Shown: positions 44,593-53,629 of the stretch, one piece after another
How positions within the stretch are numbered: position 1 is the first letter of the stretch
Layout of the letters: every line of letters starts with the position of its first letter
Assembly: GCF_003259185.1 (NCBI RefSeq)
Contig: NZ_QGMP01000001.1
Location: 2,108,001 to 2,172,000 of the forward strand
Length of the DNA stretch: 64,000 bases
Reading direction: 5' to 3'
Origin: Isoalcanivorax indicus
GTDB taxonomy: Bacteria > Pseudomonadota > Gammaproteobacteria > Pseudomonadales > Alcanivoracaceae
Notes under the pieces: model-generated
The model's input: only the letters and a program-made list of their open reading frames with translations
Told to the model about the DNA's origin: nothing
Databases searched by the model: none
Translations under genes and position numbers: made by a program

Positions 44593-45606
44593 TCAGCGAC
44601 CATAATCCAGACACAGTTTGCCGGTGTGCCCGGCCGCCTGCATGGTCTGCAACGCCTGTGGCAAGCCATCAAACCCGAACACGTCGCCCACCACCGGACG
44701 CAGCTGATGCAGTGATATGGCCCGATTCATGGCCTCGAACTGCTCACGGTTGCCCACGGTAATGCCGCGCACGGTCACATTCATGGCCATGATCTTCGCC
44801 GTGGGCACATTGGCCGCCACACCGGCCAGCACGCCGATCATCGAGATATGCGCACCGATACGCACGGCATTGAGTGATTCCGGCAAGGTGCCCGCACCGC
44901 CAATTTCCACCACCAGATCCACGCCTTCACCAGCACAGGCCTCACGCACAGCCCGACCCCAGCGCGGTTCACGCTGGTAATTGATCAGATGATCCGCGCC
45001 CAGGCCTCGCGCCAGTTCCAGTTTTTCGTCACTGGAGGAGATCACCACGGTTTCCGCACCGAGCAGACGAGCAAACTGCAGCGCAAACAGGCTGACACCG
45101 CCGGTACCCTGAATCAGTACCCGATCACCGGCCTTGATCCGGCCCTCGACCACCACCGCCCGCCACGCGGTCAGGGCAGCGCATGGCAGCGTCGCCGCTT
45201 CAATGTCGGTGAGATGCGCCGGGCATGGCACGAAGGCGCTGGCCGGAGCGACCATCTGCTCCTGCAGGGCACCCGGCAGGGTTTCGCCGGTGACGCCGCG
45301 CAGCACCGCCAGCGAGGGCCCGCCCGCCACCCAGCCAGGAAAGAAGCTGGTGGTAACCCGATCTCCCACGGCCAGCGTGGTCACGCCATCGCCCAGCGCC
45401 TCAACCACCCCGGCGCCGTCCGACAGGGGCACCTGGGGCAGCGGCATCTTCGGGTTGGCCATCCCCATCACTGTGGCCAGATCGTGGTAGTTCAGCGACG
45501 CCGCGTGCATGCGCACCCGGACCTGACCCGGGCCGGGCTCGCCAACGGCCTTGTCTACCGGGACCAGGCCATCGGGGCCGAAGCGTTCCAGCTGTATCGC
45601 GCGCAT
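44593..45606 (-). CDS. Medium-chain dehydrogenase, quinone-oxidoreductase/zinc-free type
   Basis: A 337-residue MDR-superfamily NAD(P)-dependent oxidoreductase. The N-terminal GroES-like domain has the PLSDGAGVVEALGDGV segment, and the Rossmann domain has LIQGTGGVSLFALQFARLLGAETVVISSS. The zinc alcohol-dehydrogenase ligand motifs (GHE and the CxxCxxC structural site) are absent, so it is unlikely to be a classical zinc enzyme despite common annotation as such. The substrate is unknown. The ATG at 45606 has AAGGAG 7 bases upstream. It is 79 bp from the barrel-protein start. Confidence 0.87.
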   Translation of the reverse strand: MRAIQLERFGPDGLVPVDKAVGEPGPGQVRVRMHAASLNYHDLATVMGMANPKMPLPQVPLSDGAGVVEALGDGVTTLAVGDRVTTSFFPGWVAGGPSLAVLRGVTGETLPGALQEQMVAPASAFVPCPAHLTDIEAATLPCAALTAWRAVVVEGRIKAGDRVLIQGTGGVSLFALQFARLLGAETVVISSSDEKLELARGLGADHLINYQREPRWGRAVREACAGEGVDLVVEIGGAGTLPESLNAVRIGAHISMIGVLAGVAANVPTAKIMAMNVTVRGITVGNREQFEAMNRAISLHQLRPVVGDVFGFDGLPQALQTMQAAGHTGKLCLDYGR

Positions 45607-45748
45607 GAGATTCTCCTTCTGGTCTGAAGGCCGCAGCATACATGACCAGCCGGTCACTGTTACACCCTGAAATATCACGCTGCTATGCCCACAGGGCGCA
45701 TTTGTTTACACTTTCTTCACCTTTTCAGGCCATTTCTCGACAACAACT

Positions 45749-48253
45749 ATGACTTTCTGGTTTGGTCTCGACCGCCTCTTCTTCTTCATTGCCCGCCTGT
45801 TTCTGACCTGGTGTACCCGCGTCACCTGCTTTCCCCGGGATATCAGCGAGCTGGAACTGGATGCCACCCGGCCGATCCTCTATGTGCTGCGTGATGCCTC
45901 AGTGGCCGACATGCTGCTGCTGGATCGTGAAACGCGGCGCATGGGGCTGCCGAGCCCGCTGGACAACCTGGCCCTGCCCGGGCACACCTTGCGGCGCAGC
46001 TACTACTCGCTCTACCGGCGCAACAATCTGGTCGGTCGCGAACGTGTCAGCCCGCCGCCCCGGCGATTGCTGCGCGCGGTGGAGCATCTGGCGGAATATG
46101 TCGATGAAGATGTGCAGATCGTGCCGGTCGCCCTGTTCTGGGGTCGCCGACCAGAGAAGGAAAACTCCCTCTGGAAGATCATGTTCGCCGACAACTGGTC
46201 GCCACCGGGCTTCATCAAGAAATTCTTCATCATCCTGACCCAGGGGCGGCAGCTGTTCATGAATATCAGCGCGCCGATTTCCCTGCGCCAGCTGGTGGAC
46301 CAGCCTGCGGATGTGGAGCGCACCGTACGCAAGACCCAGCGCATTCTGCGGGTGCATTTCCGCCGCCAGCGCGAGGCCATGATCGGGCCTGACCTGTCAC
46401 ACCGCCGTACCCTGGTGAATACCCTGCTCGACAGTGCCCCCGTGCGCGAGGTGATTCGCAAGGCCGCCGACGAGGCGGGCGAGCCCTATGAAAAGCATGA
46501 GGCGCATGCGCGTCGTTACGCCATGGAAATCGCGGCGGATTATTCACACACCGTCATCCGCTTTCTCGAAGTGGTACTGGAATGGGTCTGGAACCGGCTG
46601 TACAGCGGTCTGCGGGCCTACAACATGGATACCCTGCAACGCATCGCGCGCGATCATGAGGTGATCTACGTGCCCTGCCATCGCAGCCATGCCGATTACC
46701 TGCTGTTGTCCTATCTGGTCTACAAGCATGGCCTGGTACCGCCGCATATTGCGGCGGGCATCAACCTGAACCTGCCAGTGATCGGGACGATCCTGCGCCG
46801 GGGCGGCGCTTTCTTCATGCGCCGCAGCTTCAAGGGCAATCCGGTTTATGCCGCCGTATTCAATGAATACATGCACATCATCCTCAGCCGCGGCTATTCC
46901 ATCGAATACTTCGTCGAAGGCGGTCGCAGCCGCAGTGGCCGCATGCTCAAGCCACGCCCCGGCATGCTGGCCATGACCGTGCAGAGCTTCCTGCGCGATC
47001 ACAGCCGCCCGATTGCCCTGGTGCCGGTGTACATCGGCTATGAAAAGCTGATTGAAGGCAGCACCTATATCGGTGAAATGCACGGTCAGAAGAAGGAAAA
47101 GGAAAGCATCTTCGGCTTCCTGAAATCCCTCTCCGTGCTGCGCAAGCATTTCGGCGAAGTCCATGTGAACTTCGGTGATCCGATCAAGCTGGGCAGCTTT
47201 CTCGATGAGCAGACCCCTGGATGGCGCCGCATTGATCTGAAGCAGCCGCTGCCGGACAGCATCAAGCAAACGGTGGACGCGCTGGGCACCGAGGTGGTGA
47301 CGCGTATCAATGCGGCGGCCGTGGCCAACCCGGTCAACCTGCTCAGCCTGGCCTTGCTGGCCACGCCGAAACACACCATGGACGAGGTGCAACTGGGCCG
47401 CCAGTTGGCCCTCTATGCGCACCTGCTGGGCGAGGCGCCTTACAGCCGCTCAGCGATGCTCGCCCGCAGTGAGCCTGGCGAGATCATCCAGTACGGCATG
47501 GATAACCATTTCATCCATCGCATCGAGCATGCCATGGGCGACCTGATCAGCACCGATCCGGTCACCGCGCTGCAAATGGCGTATATCCGCAACAACAGCC
47601 TGCATCTGTTTGTGTTGCCGGGGCTGGTGTGTTCACTGCTGGGCGATGGCCGCGATATTCCACAGCGTCATCTGCAACGCCTGGTCCGACTGTTGTATCC
47701 GTTCTTCCGTTCGGAGTACTTCCTGCACTGGCGCGAAGACGGCGAGCTGGATCAGGCGGTGGAGCAGATTCTGCGCGTGCTGGCCGATCAGGGCCTGATC
47801 CTGCGCGAAGGCGACATGGTGCGCAGTGCACCGCTGCATACGCTGGAATCCGACCTGCTGGCGCACCTCGGGCAGACCGTGGCGCAGGCGCTGGAACGCT
47901 ACTACCTCACCATCCGCATCCTGGTTCAGCACGGCAACGCCCGGCTGGACGCCGAAACGCTGGAGGAACTGGCGCACCTGACCGCGCAGCGGCTGTCGCT
48001 GCTGTACGAGTTCAATTCACCGGAGTTTTTCGACCGCGCCGTATTGCGCAACTTCATTCACCAGCTCCAGGTGTACAAGCTGGTGGAGCGGGATGACCAC
48101 GGCATGCTGTGCTTTGATGATCGCCTGCAGGCCATGGATGACGAGGCCCGGCGCATCCTCAGCCCGGACCTGCGCCAAGGCATCGTGCGCCTGACGCGAC
48201 TGTGTGAGGCCCGGCAACAGGCAGCGCAAACTCAGGCCGGCAACACGCCGTAA
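45749..48253 (+). CDS. plsB: Glycerol-3-phosphate 1-O-acyltransferase PlsB
   Basis: An 834-residue inner-membrane-associated enzyme that starts phospholipid synthesis by acylating glycerol-3-phosphate from acyl-CoA or acyl-ACP. The acyltransferase motif I HX4D is H311-D316 (VPCHRSHADYLL). Motif III YFVEGGRSRSGR and motif IV ALVPVYIGYEKL follow. The length matches E. coli PlsB (807) with a slightly longer C-terminus. An N-terminal hydrophobic stretch (FFFIARLFLTW) may associate with the membrane. The ATG at 45749 was taken. Its end overlaps rsmJ on the other strand by 22 bp. Confidence 0.96.
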   Translation: MTFWFGLDRLFFFIARLFLTWCTRVTCFPRDISELELDATRPILYVLRDASVADMLLLDRETRRMGLPSPLDNLALPGHTLRRSYYSLYRRNNLVGRERVSPPPRRLLRAVEHLAEYVDEDVQIVPVALFWGRRPEKENSLWKIMFADNWSPPGFIKKFFIILTQGRQLFMNISAPISLRQLVDQPADVERTVRKTQRILRVHFRRQREAMIGPDLSHRRTLVNTLLDSAPVREVIRKAADEAGEPYEKHEAHARRYAMEIAADYSHTVIRFLEVVLEWVWNRLYSGLRAYNMDTLQRIARDHEVIYVPCHRSHADYLLLSYLVYKHGLVPPHIAAGINLNLPVIGTILRRGGAFFMRRSFKGNPVYAAVFNEYMHIILSRGYSIEYFVEGGRSRSGRMLKPRPGMLAMTVQSFLRDHSRPIALVPVYIGYEKLIEGSTYIGEMHGQKKEKESIFGFLKSLSVLRKHFGEVHVNFGDPIKLGSFLDEQTPGWRRIDLKQPLPDSIKQTVDALGTEVVTRINAAAVANPVNLLSLALLATPKHTMDEVQLGRQLALYAHLLGEAPYSRSAMLARSEPGEIIQYGMDNHFIHRIEHAMGDLISTDPVTALQMAYIRNNSLHLFVLPGLVCSLLGDGRDIPQRHLQRLVRLLYPFFRSEYFLHWREDGELDQAVEQILRVLADQGLILREGDMVRSAPLHTLESDLLAHLGQTVAQALERYYLTIRILVQHGNARLDAETLEELAHLTAQRLSLLYEFNSPEFFDRAVLRNFIHQLQVYKLVERDDHGMLCFDDRLQAMDDEARRILSPDLRQGIVRLTRLCEARQQAAQTQAGNTP

Positions 48254-49002
48254 ACATCGAAGCGCACCGTCTTGCCGCTGTGGGCATGGGACGGTGCGCG
48301 ACCTGCCAGAGGCGCGGCTCGCAGGGGCCGCTTCACCACCACCCGCTTGCTGGCCGTCGCCAGGGCCGCCGCCAGCAGTGCGGCCTCTTCCGTCTCATCG
48401 GGCGTAGCGTCGGTCAACCACTGCAGCCAGACCAGTTCCTTCTTCACCGCCGCCGACTTGTCGCGGGCCGGAAACATCGGGTCCAGGTAGACCACCGTCG
48501 GTGCCTCACTGGACTGTGCCAGCCAGGCGCAGCTGTCTGCCTGCACCAGAGTGAGGCGCCCGGCCAGCAGCGGCGCGCGGGCCAGGCCATCGGCCAGCAG
48601 CGCATGCAGCACCGGGTGCCGTTCCAGCATCACCACCTGCCAGCCTGCCGCCGCCAGCAGGGCGGCGTCACGGCCCAACCCGGCCGTGGCATCCACCAGC
48701 AGGCCGCCCTCATCCGGCAATCGCCCCGCTGCGCGCACCAGACGCTCGTGACGCGCCCGTTCCGCTGACAGACGATAGCCCATGCGGCCACCGGAGAAAT
48801 CCACGTAGAGCGGCGTCTCGCGCCCCTGAGGACGCCACAGGGCCAGCACACCGTCTCGCGTGCCGAGCACCAGCGGATACGCCGCAGCCGCAGCCTCGTC
48901 CGGCAGGCGTGGCCCGGCCAGCTGCGCCGGGGCGCCCGGCAGCAGGGCCAGCCGGGCCGGGCCGGTTGCCTGACAGGCGTCGGTCACAGGAAGATCGGTC
49001 AC
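48232..49002 (-). CDS. rsmJ: 16S rRNA (guanine1516-N2)-methyltransferase RsmJ
   Basis: A 256-residue methyltransferase (YhiQ family) acting on G1516 of 16S rRNA. The signature VDFSGGRMGYRLSAERARHERLVRA precedes motif I LLVDATAGLGRDAALLAAAG. The catalytic YLDPMFPARDKSAAVKKEL segment is also present. The start is GTG at 49002 (GTGA overlap with the uppP stop). A second GTG at 48987, created by a 15-bp duplication, is an alternative start. Convergent overlap of 22 bp with plsB. Functionally it belongs to ribosome maturation. Confidence 0.94.
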   Translation of the reverse strand: MTDLPVTDACQATGPARLALLPGAPAQLAGPRLPDEAAAAAYPLVLGTRDGVLALWRPQGRETPLYVDFSGGRMGYRLSAERARHERLVRAAGRLPDEGGLLVDATAGLGRDAALLAAAGWQVVMLERHPVLHALLADGLARAPLLAGRLTLVQADSCAWLAQSSEAPTVVYLDPMFPARDKSAAVKKELVWLQWLTDATPDETEEAALLAAALATASKRVVVKRPLRAAPLAGRAPSHAHSGKTVRFDVYGVLPA

Positions 49003-49009
49003 AGGAAGA
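48980..49009. repeat. Exact 15-bp tandem duplication at the uppP/rsmJ junction
   Basis: The unit TCGGTCACAGGAAGA occurs twice in direct succession (48980-48994 and 48995-49009). It includes the uppP stop and rsmJ GTG start, so the junction GTGA appears twice in the same frame. The rsmJ N-terminus therefore reads VTDLPVTD. It looks like a recent local slippage or duplication. Confidence 0.85.
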
Positions 49010-49796
49010 ACAGCACCAGCAGCAGCCCCAGCGCCAGGCGATAGATCACAAAGGGCAGCATGCCCAGACGTGTCACCATGGCGATAAAAAAGGCGATGGT
49101 CAGATAGGCCACCACGCCGGAGATCACGCAGGCGACCAGCAACTGCATCAGGGTAAAGATCTGCTCGGCCTGAGCCAGATCGGTGCTCATCAGCACGATC
49201 GCGCCGAGAATCACCGGGATCGACATCAGGAAGGAGAAGTTGGCGGCATCCTCGCGGCGCAGGCCAAGCAGCAACGCAGCCGTAATGGTGACGCCGCTGC
49301 GAGACGTGCCGGGGATCAATGCCAGCGCCTGCGCCAGACCGATCAGCGTGGCGATACCGAGCCCCACGCCCATCACCGTCAACTCGCGACGGCCGACAAC
49401 ATCAGCGACCCACAGCAGCACACCGAACACCAGCGTGCTGGACGCAATCACGGCCACCGAGCGGGTATGTTCGGAAATCAGGTCCTTGCCAAGAAAACCG
49501 ACAATGACCGCTGGCAGCGTCGCCCAGCCAATCAGCAACGCCAGGCGCAGGTCGGGATTCAGTTGCCGGGTGCGCAATCCCCCCAGCGCCCCGCCCGCCA
49601 TGGCCCCCAACGAACGGCGGTAATACCACATCACCGCAAACAGGGTGCCGATATGTACGGCGACATCAAACGCCAGGCCCTGATCTTCCCAGCCCAGCAT
49701 CTGCGCCGGCAGGATCAGATGTGCAGAACTGGAAACGGGCAGGAATTCGGTCAGGCCCTGGATCACCGCCAGGACAATCGTTTGCAGCCAATCCAT
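48999..49796 (-). CDS. uppP: Undecaprenyl-diphosphate phosphatase UppP (BacA)
   Basis: A 265-residue inner-membrane enzyme that recycles undecaprenyl pyrophosphate for peptidoglycan and O-antigen synthesis. About eight hydrophobic segments are seen. The catalytic motifs are QGLTEFLPVSSSAHL (13-27) and LIPGTSRSGVTITAALLLG in the middle. Length and sequence are standard. The start ATG 49796 overlaps the thioesterase stop by one base (TGATG). It is followed by rsmJ through a duplicated GTGA junction. Confidence 0.97.
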   Translation of the reverse strand: MDWLQTIVLAVIQGLTEFLPVSSSAHLILPAQMLGWEDQGLAFDVAVHIGTLFAVMWYYRRSLGAMAGGALGGLRTRQLNPDLRLALLIGWATLPAVIVGFLGKDLISEHTRSVAVIASSTLVFGVLLWVADVVGRRELTVMGVGLGIATLIGLAQALALIPGTSRSGVTITAALLLGLRREDAANFSFLMSIPVILGAIVLMSTDLAQAEQIFTLMQLLVACVISGVVAYLTIAFFIAMVTRLGMLPFVIYRLALGLLLVLFFL

Positions 49797-50266
49797 CAGG
49801 TGTCCTGCTGTTGCGGCAACGATTGTTGCGATGACGGCGCCTCAGGTGCCGGGTACCCGCGCACAAATTCTTCCGGCATGCGCTTCGGCTTGCCGCTGTC
49901 CAGCGCCACACAGACCCAGTCCGTATCGCCCCGCACCAGCGTCTCACCGTCGCGCTCGCGCACGATCTGGTAATGCCGCGTCATGCTCAGGCGCTGATCA
50001 TTGCGGGCGATCCAGGTGGCCACCAGCAGCGTCTCACCGGCCAGCGCCGGGCGCAGGTACTGGATTCGGGTTTCCCGGGCCACAAAACCGCGATTGAGGC
50101 GCTGGTACAGCGCCCAACCCAGGCCCAGTGCTTCAGTATGTGCCCAGGCCGCCACTTCAAACCACTGCACATAGGCCGTGTTGTTGGCATGGCCCATGCG
50201 ATCAATGACATCGTCGCCGACCGTGATGCGGCTGATGAAAGGTTGCGGATAATCCCATTGCGTCAT
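49796..50266 (-). CDS. 4HBT-type acyl-CoA thioesterase
   Basis: A 156-residue hotdog-fold protein. Its active-site region VIDRMGHANNTAYVQWFEVA (about 20-39) resembles the 4-hydroxybenzoyl-CoA thioesterase and YbgC families, where Asp is usually present; here Asp22 and the GHANN stretch are conserved features. It presumably cleaves an acyl thioester. It sits in the tsaB-thioesterase-uppP run with overlaps at both ends. The C-terminal 20 residues are Gln/Ser rich and likely disordered. Confidence 0.83.
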   Translation of the reverse strand: MTQWDYPQPFISRITVGDDVIDRMGHANNTAYVQWFEVAAWAHTEALGLGWALYQRLNRGFVARETRIQYLRPALAGETLLVATWIARNDQRLSMTRHYQIVRERDGETLVRGDTDWVCVALDSGKPKRMPEEFVRGYPAPEAPSSQQSLPQQQDT

Positions 50267-50958
50267 GGTGTCTTTCTCGCCTGCGCCGCTTTGGTGTGGA
50301 CCACCCGATCACGCAGGTACACCGGCAACGCCTGCTCTGCCGGCACACCTTCACCGGCCGCCAGGCGCGGCGCGGCGAGCCGGGCAACCGTGCCTGCCCG
50401 CGGGTGAATGGTTTCGTCCCAGTTGGCCAGCGCCGGCTCCACCGCCTGCAGCGCCGCCCGATGTACCCCTCCCGAACCGGCACCGCCGCGCAGTCCTTTC
50501 GGCAGCACGGGCAGCGCCTGGGGATGGGCCAGGCAGTCCGGTAACAATACTTCCAGGCGGTCGGTACCGGCACTGCGATAGGCGCCCAGATAAAGTTCGT
50601 CCATACGCGCATCGAAAGCAATCAGCAGCGGCGCATCAAGGCCACGATCCAGCGCCGCCAGCGCCGCCGAGGCCAGGGTCGAAATCCCCATCACCGGACG
50701 ATCCAGCGCAAAGGCCAGGCCCTGGGTCACGGCCACCGCGACTCGCACGCCGGTAAAGGCCCCGGGACCCTGCCCGAAGGCAATGCCATCCAGTTGATGA
50801 CGGCTGATACCTGCCTCGGCCAGCAGGCTGGCCACCATCGGCAGCACCCGCTCGGTCTGGCGCCGCGGCGCCAGTTCGAACTGCTCCAGCAGCCTGCCAT
50901 TATCCAGCAGCGCGACAGAACAGGTTTCCGTTGCTGTTTCAATTGCCAGTATTTTCAT
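50263..50958 (-). CDS. tsaB: tRNA threonylcarbamoyladenosine factor TsaB
   Basis: A 231-residue member of the ASKHA-fold pair that, with TsaD and TsaE, makes t6A37 in ANN-decoding tRNAs, including the tRNA-Lys in this window. Typical elements are the start KILAIETATETCSVAL, the GQGPGAFTGVRVAVAVTQGLAFA loop (about 62-84) and IAFDARMDELYLGAY. It overlaps the yoaA end by 20 bp and the thioesterase start by 4 (ATGA). TsaD is not in the window. Confidence 0.95.
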   Translation of the reverse strand: MKILAIETATETCSVALLDNGRLLEQFELAPRRQTERVLPMVASLLAEAGISRHQLDGIAFGQGPGAFTGVRVAVAVTQGLAFALDRPVMGISTLASAALAALDRGLDAPLLIAFDARMDELYLGAYRSAGTDRLEVLLPDCLAHPQALPVLPKGLRGGAGSGGVHRAALQAVEPALANWDETIHPRAGTVARLAAPRLAAGEGVPAEQALPVYLRDRVVHTKAAQARKTP

Positions 50959-52891
50959 CCTGCGCCTTCAACATGCGAAAGAAGCGCTCCACAACCTCCT
51001 GCTTTCGGGTCCGGGTCATGCCCGGCAGGCTGTCGAGAAACAGGCGGCCATAGCCGCGATTAACGATGCGTGGGTCAGCCACCACCAGCAAGCCGCGATC
51101 CTGCGGATCACGAATCAGGCGGCCTGCCCCTTGCCGCAACGTCAGCACGGCTTGCGGCAGTTGAAATTCACGAAACGGCTGCCCGCCACGCTGGCGAATG
51201 GTTTCAATACGCGCAGCCGCCACCGGATCTCCAGGGGAACCGAACGGCAGCTTGTCGATGATCACGCAACTGAGCGTGTCACCGCGCACATCGATACCTT
51301 CCCAGAAACTCGCCGCACCGAGCAGCACGGCATTGCCACGCTGGCGAAACTCATCCAGCAACTGGCGACGCCCGGCCTCGCCCTGCACCAGCAGCGGAAA
51401 ATCCAGCCGTGACCTTAGCAGTTCAGCGGCTTCACGCAAGGCCCTGTGACTGGTAAACAGGAAGAAGGTTCGGCCTTCGGCGGCACGAATCACCGGAATC
51501 ATGACCTCCACCACAGCACGGGTGTAATCCGGTGAATCCGGCATGGGCAGATTTTCGGGCACATAGAGCACCGCCTGACGGCGAAAATCGAAGGGGCTTT
51601 CCAGCCGCAAGGTGCGCGCCTCCCCCAGCCCCAACCGATCGGTAAAGTGACGGAAGTCCCCGGCCACGGACAAGGTCGCCGACGTAAACACCCAGGCACA
51701 CCGATGTCGCGTGCGGTGCGCATCAAAGGCATCCGCCACCGTCAGCGGCGTAGCGTGCAGCACGAACGCCCGGCGGAAATTCTCGAACCAGTAGACCTGC
51801 TGCGGATCAGCCGCCGCCACCAGTCGCCGCAACGTGGCCAGCAACTCACTGCATCGTCGGCAACAGTTATCCAGGCCACGACTGGTCTTGTGCAGCGGCG
51901 TCAACGCCTCGTCCAGCTCCTCCAGCCGCGCCAGTAACGCATTGACGGCCTCGTTCACCGCCGGCAGACCCGCCACCTCCGACCAGGGCGCACGGCGCCC
52001 CTCATCGCCCATTGCCAGGCGCATGTCCGCCACAGCTCGATCAATGGCCGCGCACAGGCTGTTCAACGCCTGCAGATCGGCCGCCGTATGCCCGGCTTCG
52101 CTGAGCAGATCGCGGGTCAGCTCGTTGACCTGACGGGCACTCAGGGATTCGCCAAAGAACGACGCCGCCACATCCGGCAACTGATGCGCCTCATCAAAGA
52201 TCACTGCATTGGCGCTGGGCAACAGCTCTGACACGCCCTCGCCCTTGAGGGCCGCATCAGCAAAAAAAAGATGATGATTGACCACCACCAGGTCGGCCTC
52301 CTGCGCCGCCTGACGTGCCCGCATCAGCGGACACTCGCTGTATTGCGGGCAATCCTGCCCCAGGCAGTTGTCGGTGGTACTGGTCACCCATGGCCAGACC
52401 GGCGCGTCTTCGGGCAGCTCTTGCAGTTCCGCCAGATCACCGGTGCGCGTGCGCCCCGCCCAGTGCGCCACCACCTGCAACTGCTCGGCCGTTTCCCGCG
52501 TCAGAAAACGAGCCTCTTCCCGGTGCAACGCCAGGCGGTAGGGGCACAGGTAATTGGCACGGCCTTTCAACAGCGCCACCTGGCGACGCACACCCAGCGC
52601 GCGAATCACGACCGGCAGATCCTTGAAGAACAACTGATCCTGAAGGCTCTTGGTCCCCGTGGACACAATCGTCGGCCCATCCGCCAGCAGCGCGGGCACC
52701 AGATAGGCCAGCGTTTTACCGGTGCCGGTTTCAGCTTCCACCACCAGCGTGCCCAGAGTCTCCAGCGCATCGGCCACGGCCGCCGCCATATCCAGCTGCG
52801 GCGCCCGCGCACTGAACCCGGGAATGGCAGCGGCAAACCGCTCGCTGTCGCGCAGCACCTGAATTACCTGATTCGCCGCTTCCGTTGTCAT
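50939..52891 (-). CDS. yoaA: XPD/DinG-family iron-sulfur DNA helicase YoaA
   Basis: A 650-residue superfamily 2 helicase. Walker A ETGTGKTLAYLVP and the DEAH box VIFDEAHQLPD are present. The iron-sulfur domain has four cysteines: one in YLCPYR and three in CLGQDCPQYSEC. Motif VI is QGAGRLIRDPQDRG. Size and motifs fit YoaA, which with the HolC clamp-loader subunit aids repair of stalled forks in E. coli, rather than the longer DinG. The ATG at 52891 is the first that fits the conserved start; the frame open to 52996 is not conserved. First gene of the leftward yoaA-tsaB-thioesterase-uppP-rsmJ run. Confidence 0.93.
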   Translation of the reverse strand: MTTEAANQVIQVLRDSERFAAAIPGFSARAPQLDMAAAVADALETLGTLVVEAETGTGKTLAYLVPALLADGPTIVSTGTKSLQDQLFFKDLPVVIRALGVRRQVALLKGRANYLCPYRLALHREEARFLTRETAEQLQVVAHWAGRTRTGDLAELQELPEDAPVWPWVTSTTDNCLGQDCPQYSECPLMRARQAAQEADLVVVNHHLFFADAALKGEGVSELLPSANAVIFDEAHQLPDVAASFFGESLSARQVNELTRDLLSEAGHTAADLQALNSLCAAIDRAVADMRLAMGDEGRRAPWSEVAGLPAVNEAVNALLARLEELDEALTPLHKTSRGLDNCCRRCSELLATLRRLVAAADPQQVYWFENFRRAFVLHATPLTVADAFDAHRTRHRCAWVFTSATLSVAGDFRHFTDRLGLGEARTLRLESPFDFRRQAVLYVPENLPMPDSPDYTRAVVEVMIPVIRAAEGRTFFLFTSHRALREAAELLRSRLDFPLLVQGEAGRRQLLDEFRQRGNAVLLGAASFWEGIDVRGDTLSCVIIDKLPFGSPGDPVAAARIETIRQRGGQPFREFQLPQAVLTLRQGAGRLIRDPQDRGLLVVADPRIVNRGYGRLFLDSLPGMTRTRKQEVVERFFRMLKAQDENTGN

Positions 52892-52980
52892 CCTGGGCCT
52901 GTTGAAATAGGGCAGTGAAAGGCATGAGTGCCGCGCGAAGCATAACGGATGCCGCTGACCGACCCAACCCGGGAGATTCA

Positions 52981-53553
52981 ATGCCAGTCTGCTCACTGAT
53001 CCTGCTTGCCGGTGGCGCCGGACGGCGCATGGGCGGCGTCGACAAGGGATTGCTGCCCCTGGAAGGCCAACCGTTGATCAGCCACCTGCTGTCGCGCTTC
53101 GCCGGGGGGCATCAGGTGCTGATCAGCGCCAACCGCAACCAGCTCGCCTACCACGCCCTCGGCAGCCCCGACATCAAGGTCTGCCCTGACCTGCGTCCGG
53201 ATTTCCCCGGTCCACTGGCGGGCATCGAAGCCTGTCTACCCTTCGCACAACATGATCGCTGCGTGGTCTTGCCGTGCGACATGCCATGGCTACCGGAAAA
53301 CCTCGTGCAGGCCCTGCTTGACGCACGCCATGACCGCGCTCAGATAAGCACCCTGCACGACGGAGAACGCCGACAGCCACTGTGCATGGCATTTTCCCGG
53401 CGGCACTGGGCGAACAATCTGCGCGATTATCTGGATCACGGCGGCCGCAGCGTGCATGGCTGGCTGGACGACAAGCCGGTCATCGACGTGCGCGTGAAGG
53501 GCAAAGCGCGCGACTTCGACAATCTCAATACGCCCGACGCCTGGCCACACTGA
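52981..53553 (+). CDS. mobA: Molybdenum cofactor guanylyltransferase MobA
   Basis: A 190-residue nucleotidyltransferase that attaches GMP to molybdopterin to form the guanine-dinucleotide cofactor. The nucleotide-binding start SLILLAGGAGRRMGGVDKGLLP is at 5-26. PDLRPDFPGPLAGIEACL and LPCDMPWLP (metal-binding Asp) follow. The end KGKARDFDNLNTPD is the family terminus. The start ATG 52981 has GGGAGA 6-7 bases upstream. It is divergent from yoaA and followed by a bidirectional terminator. No other molybdenum cofactor genes are in the window. Confidence 0.95.
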   Translation: MPVCSLILLAGGAGRRMGGVDKGLLPLEGQPLISHLLSRFAGGHQVLISANRNQLAYHALGSPDIKVCPDLRPDFPGPLAGIEACLPFAQHDRCVVLPCDMPWLPENLVQALLDARHDRAQISTLHDGERRQPLCMAFSRRHWANNLRDYLDHGGRSVHGWLDDKPVIDVRVKGKARDFDNLNTPDAWPH

Positions 53554-53587
53554 AAAGTGTTACCAATCGGAACAGTTCGCCCATAAA

Positions 53588-53611
53588 AAAACCCCGCCGA
53601 AGCGGGGTTTT
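53588..53611. terminator. Bidirectional intrinsic terminator between mobA and the AlgP-like gene
   Basis: AAAACCCCGC (53588-53597) pairs with GCGGGGTTTT (53602-53611) around a 4-base loop. T-runs occur in both directions, serving mobA (+) and the AlgP-like gene (-). Confidence 0.9.
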
Positions 53612-53629
53612 CTTTACTGCGTGCTACCT

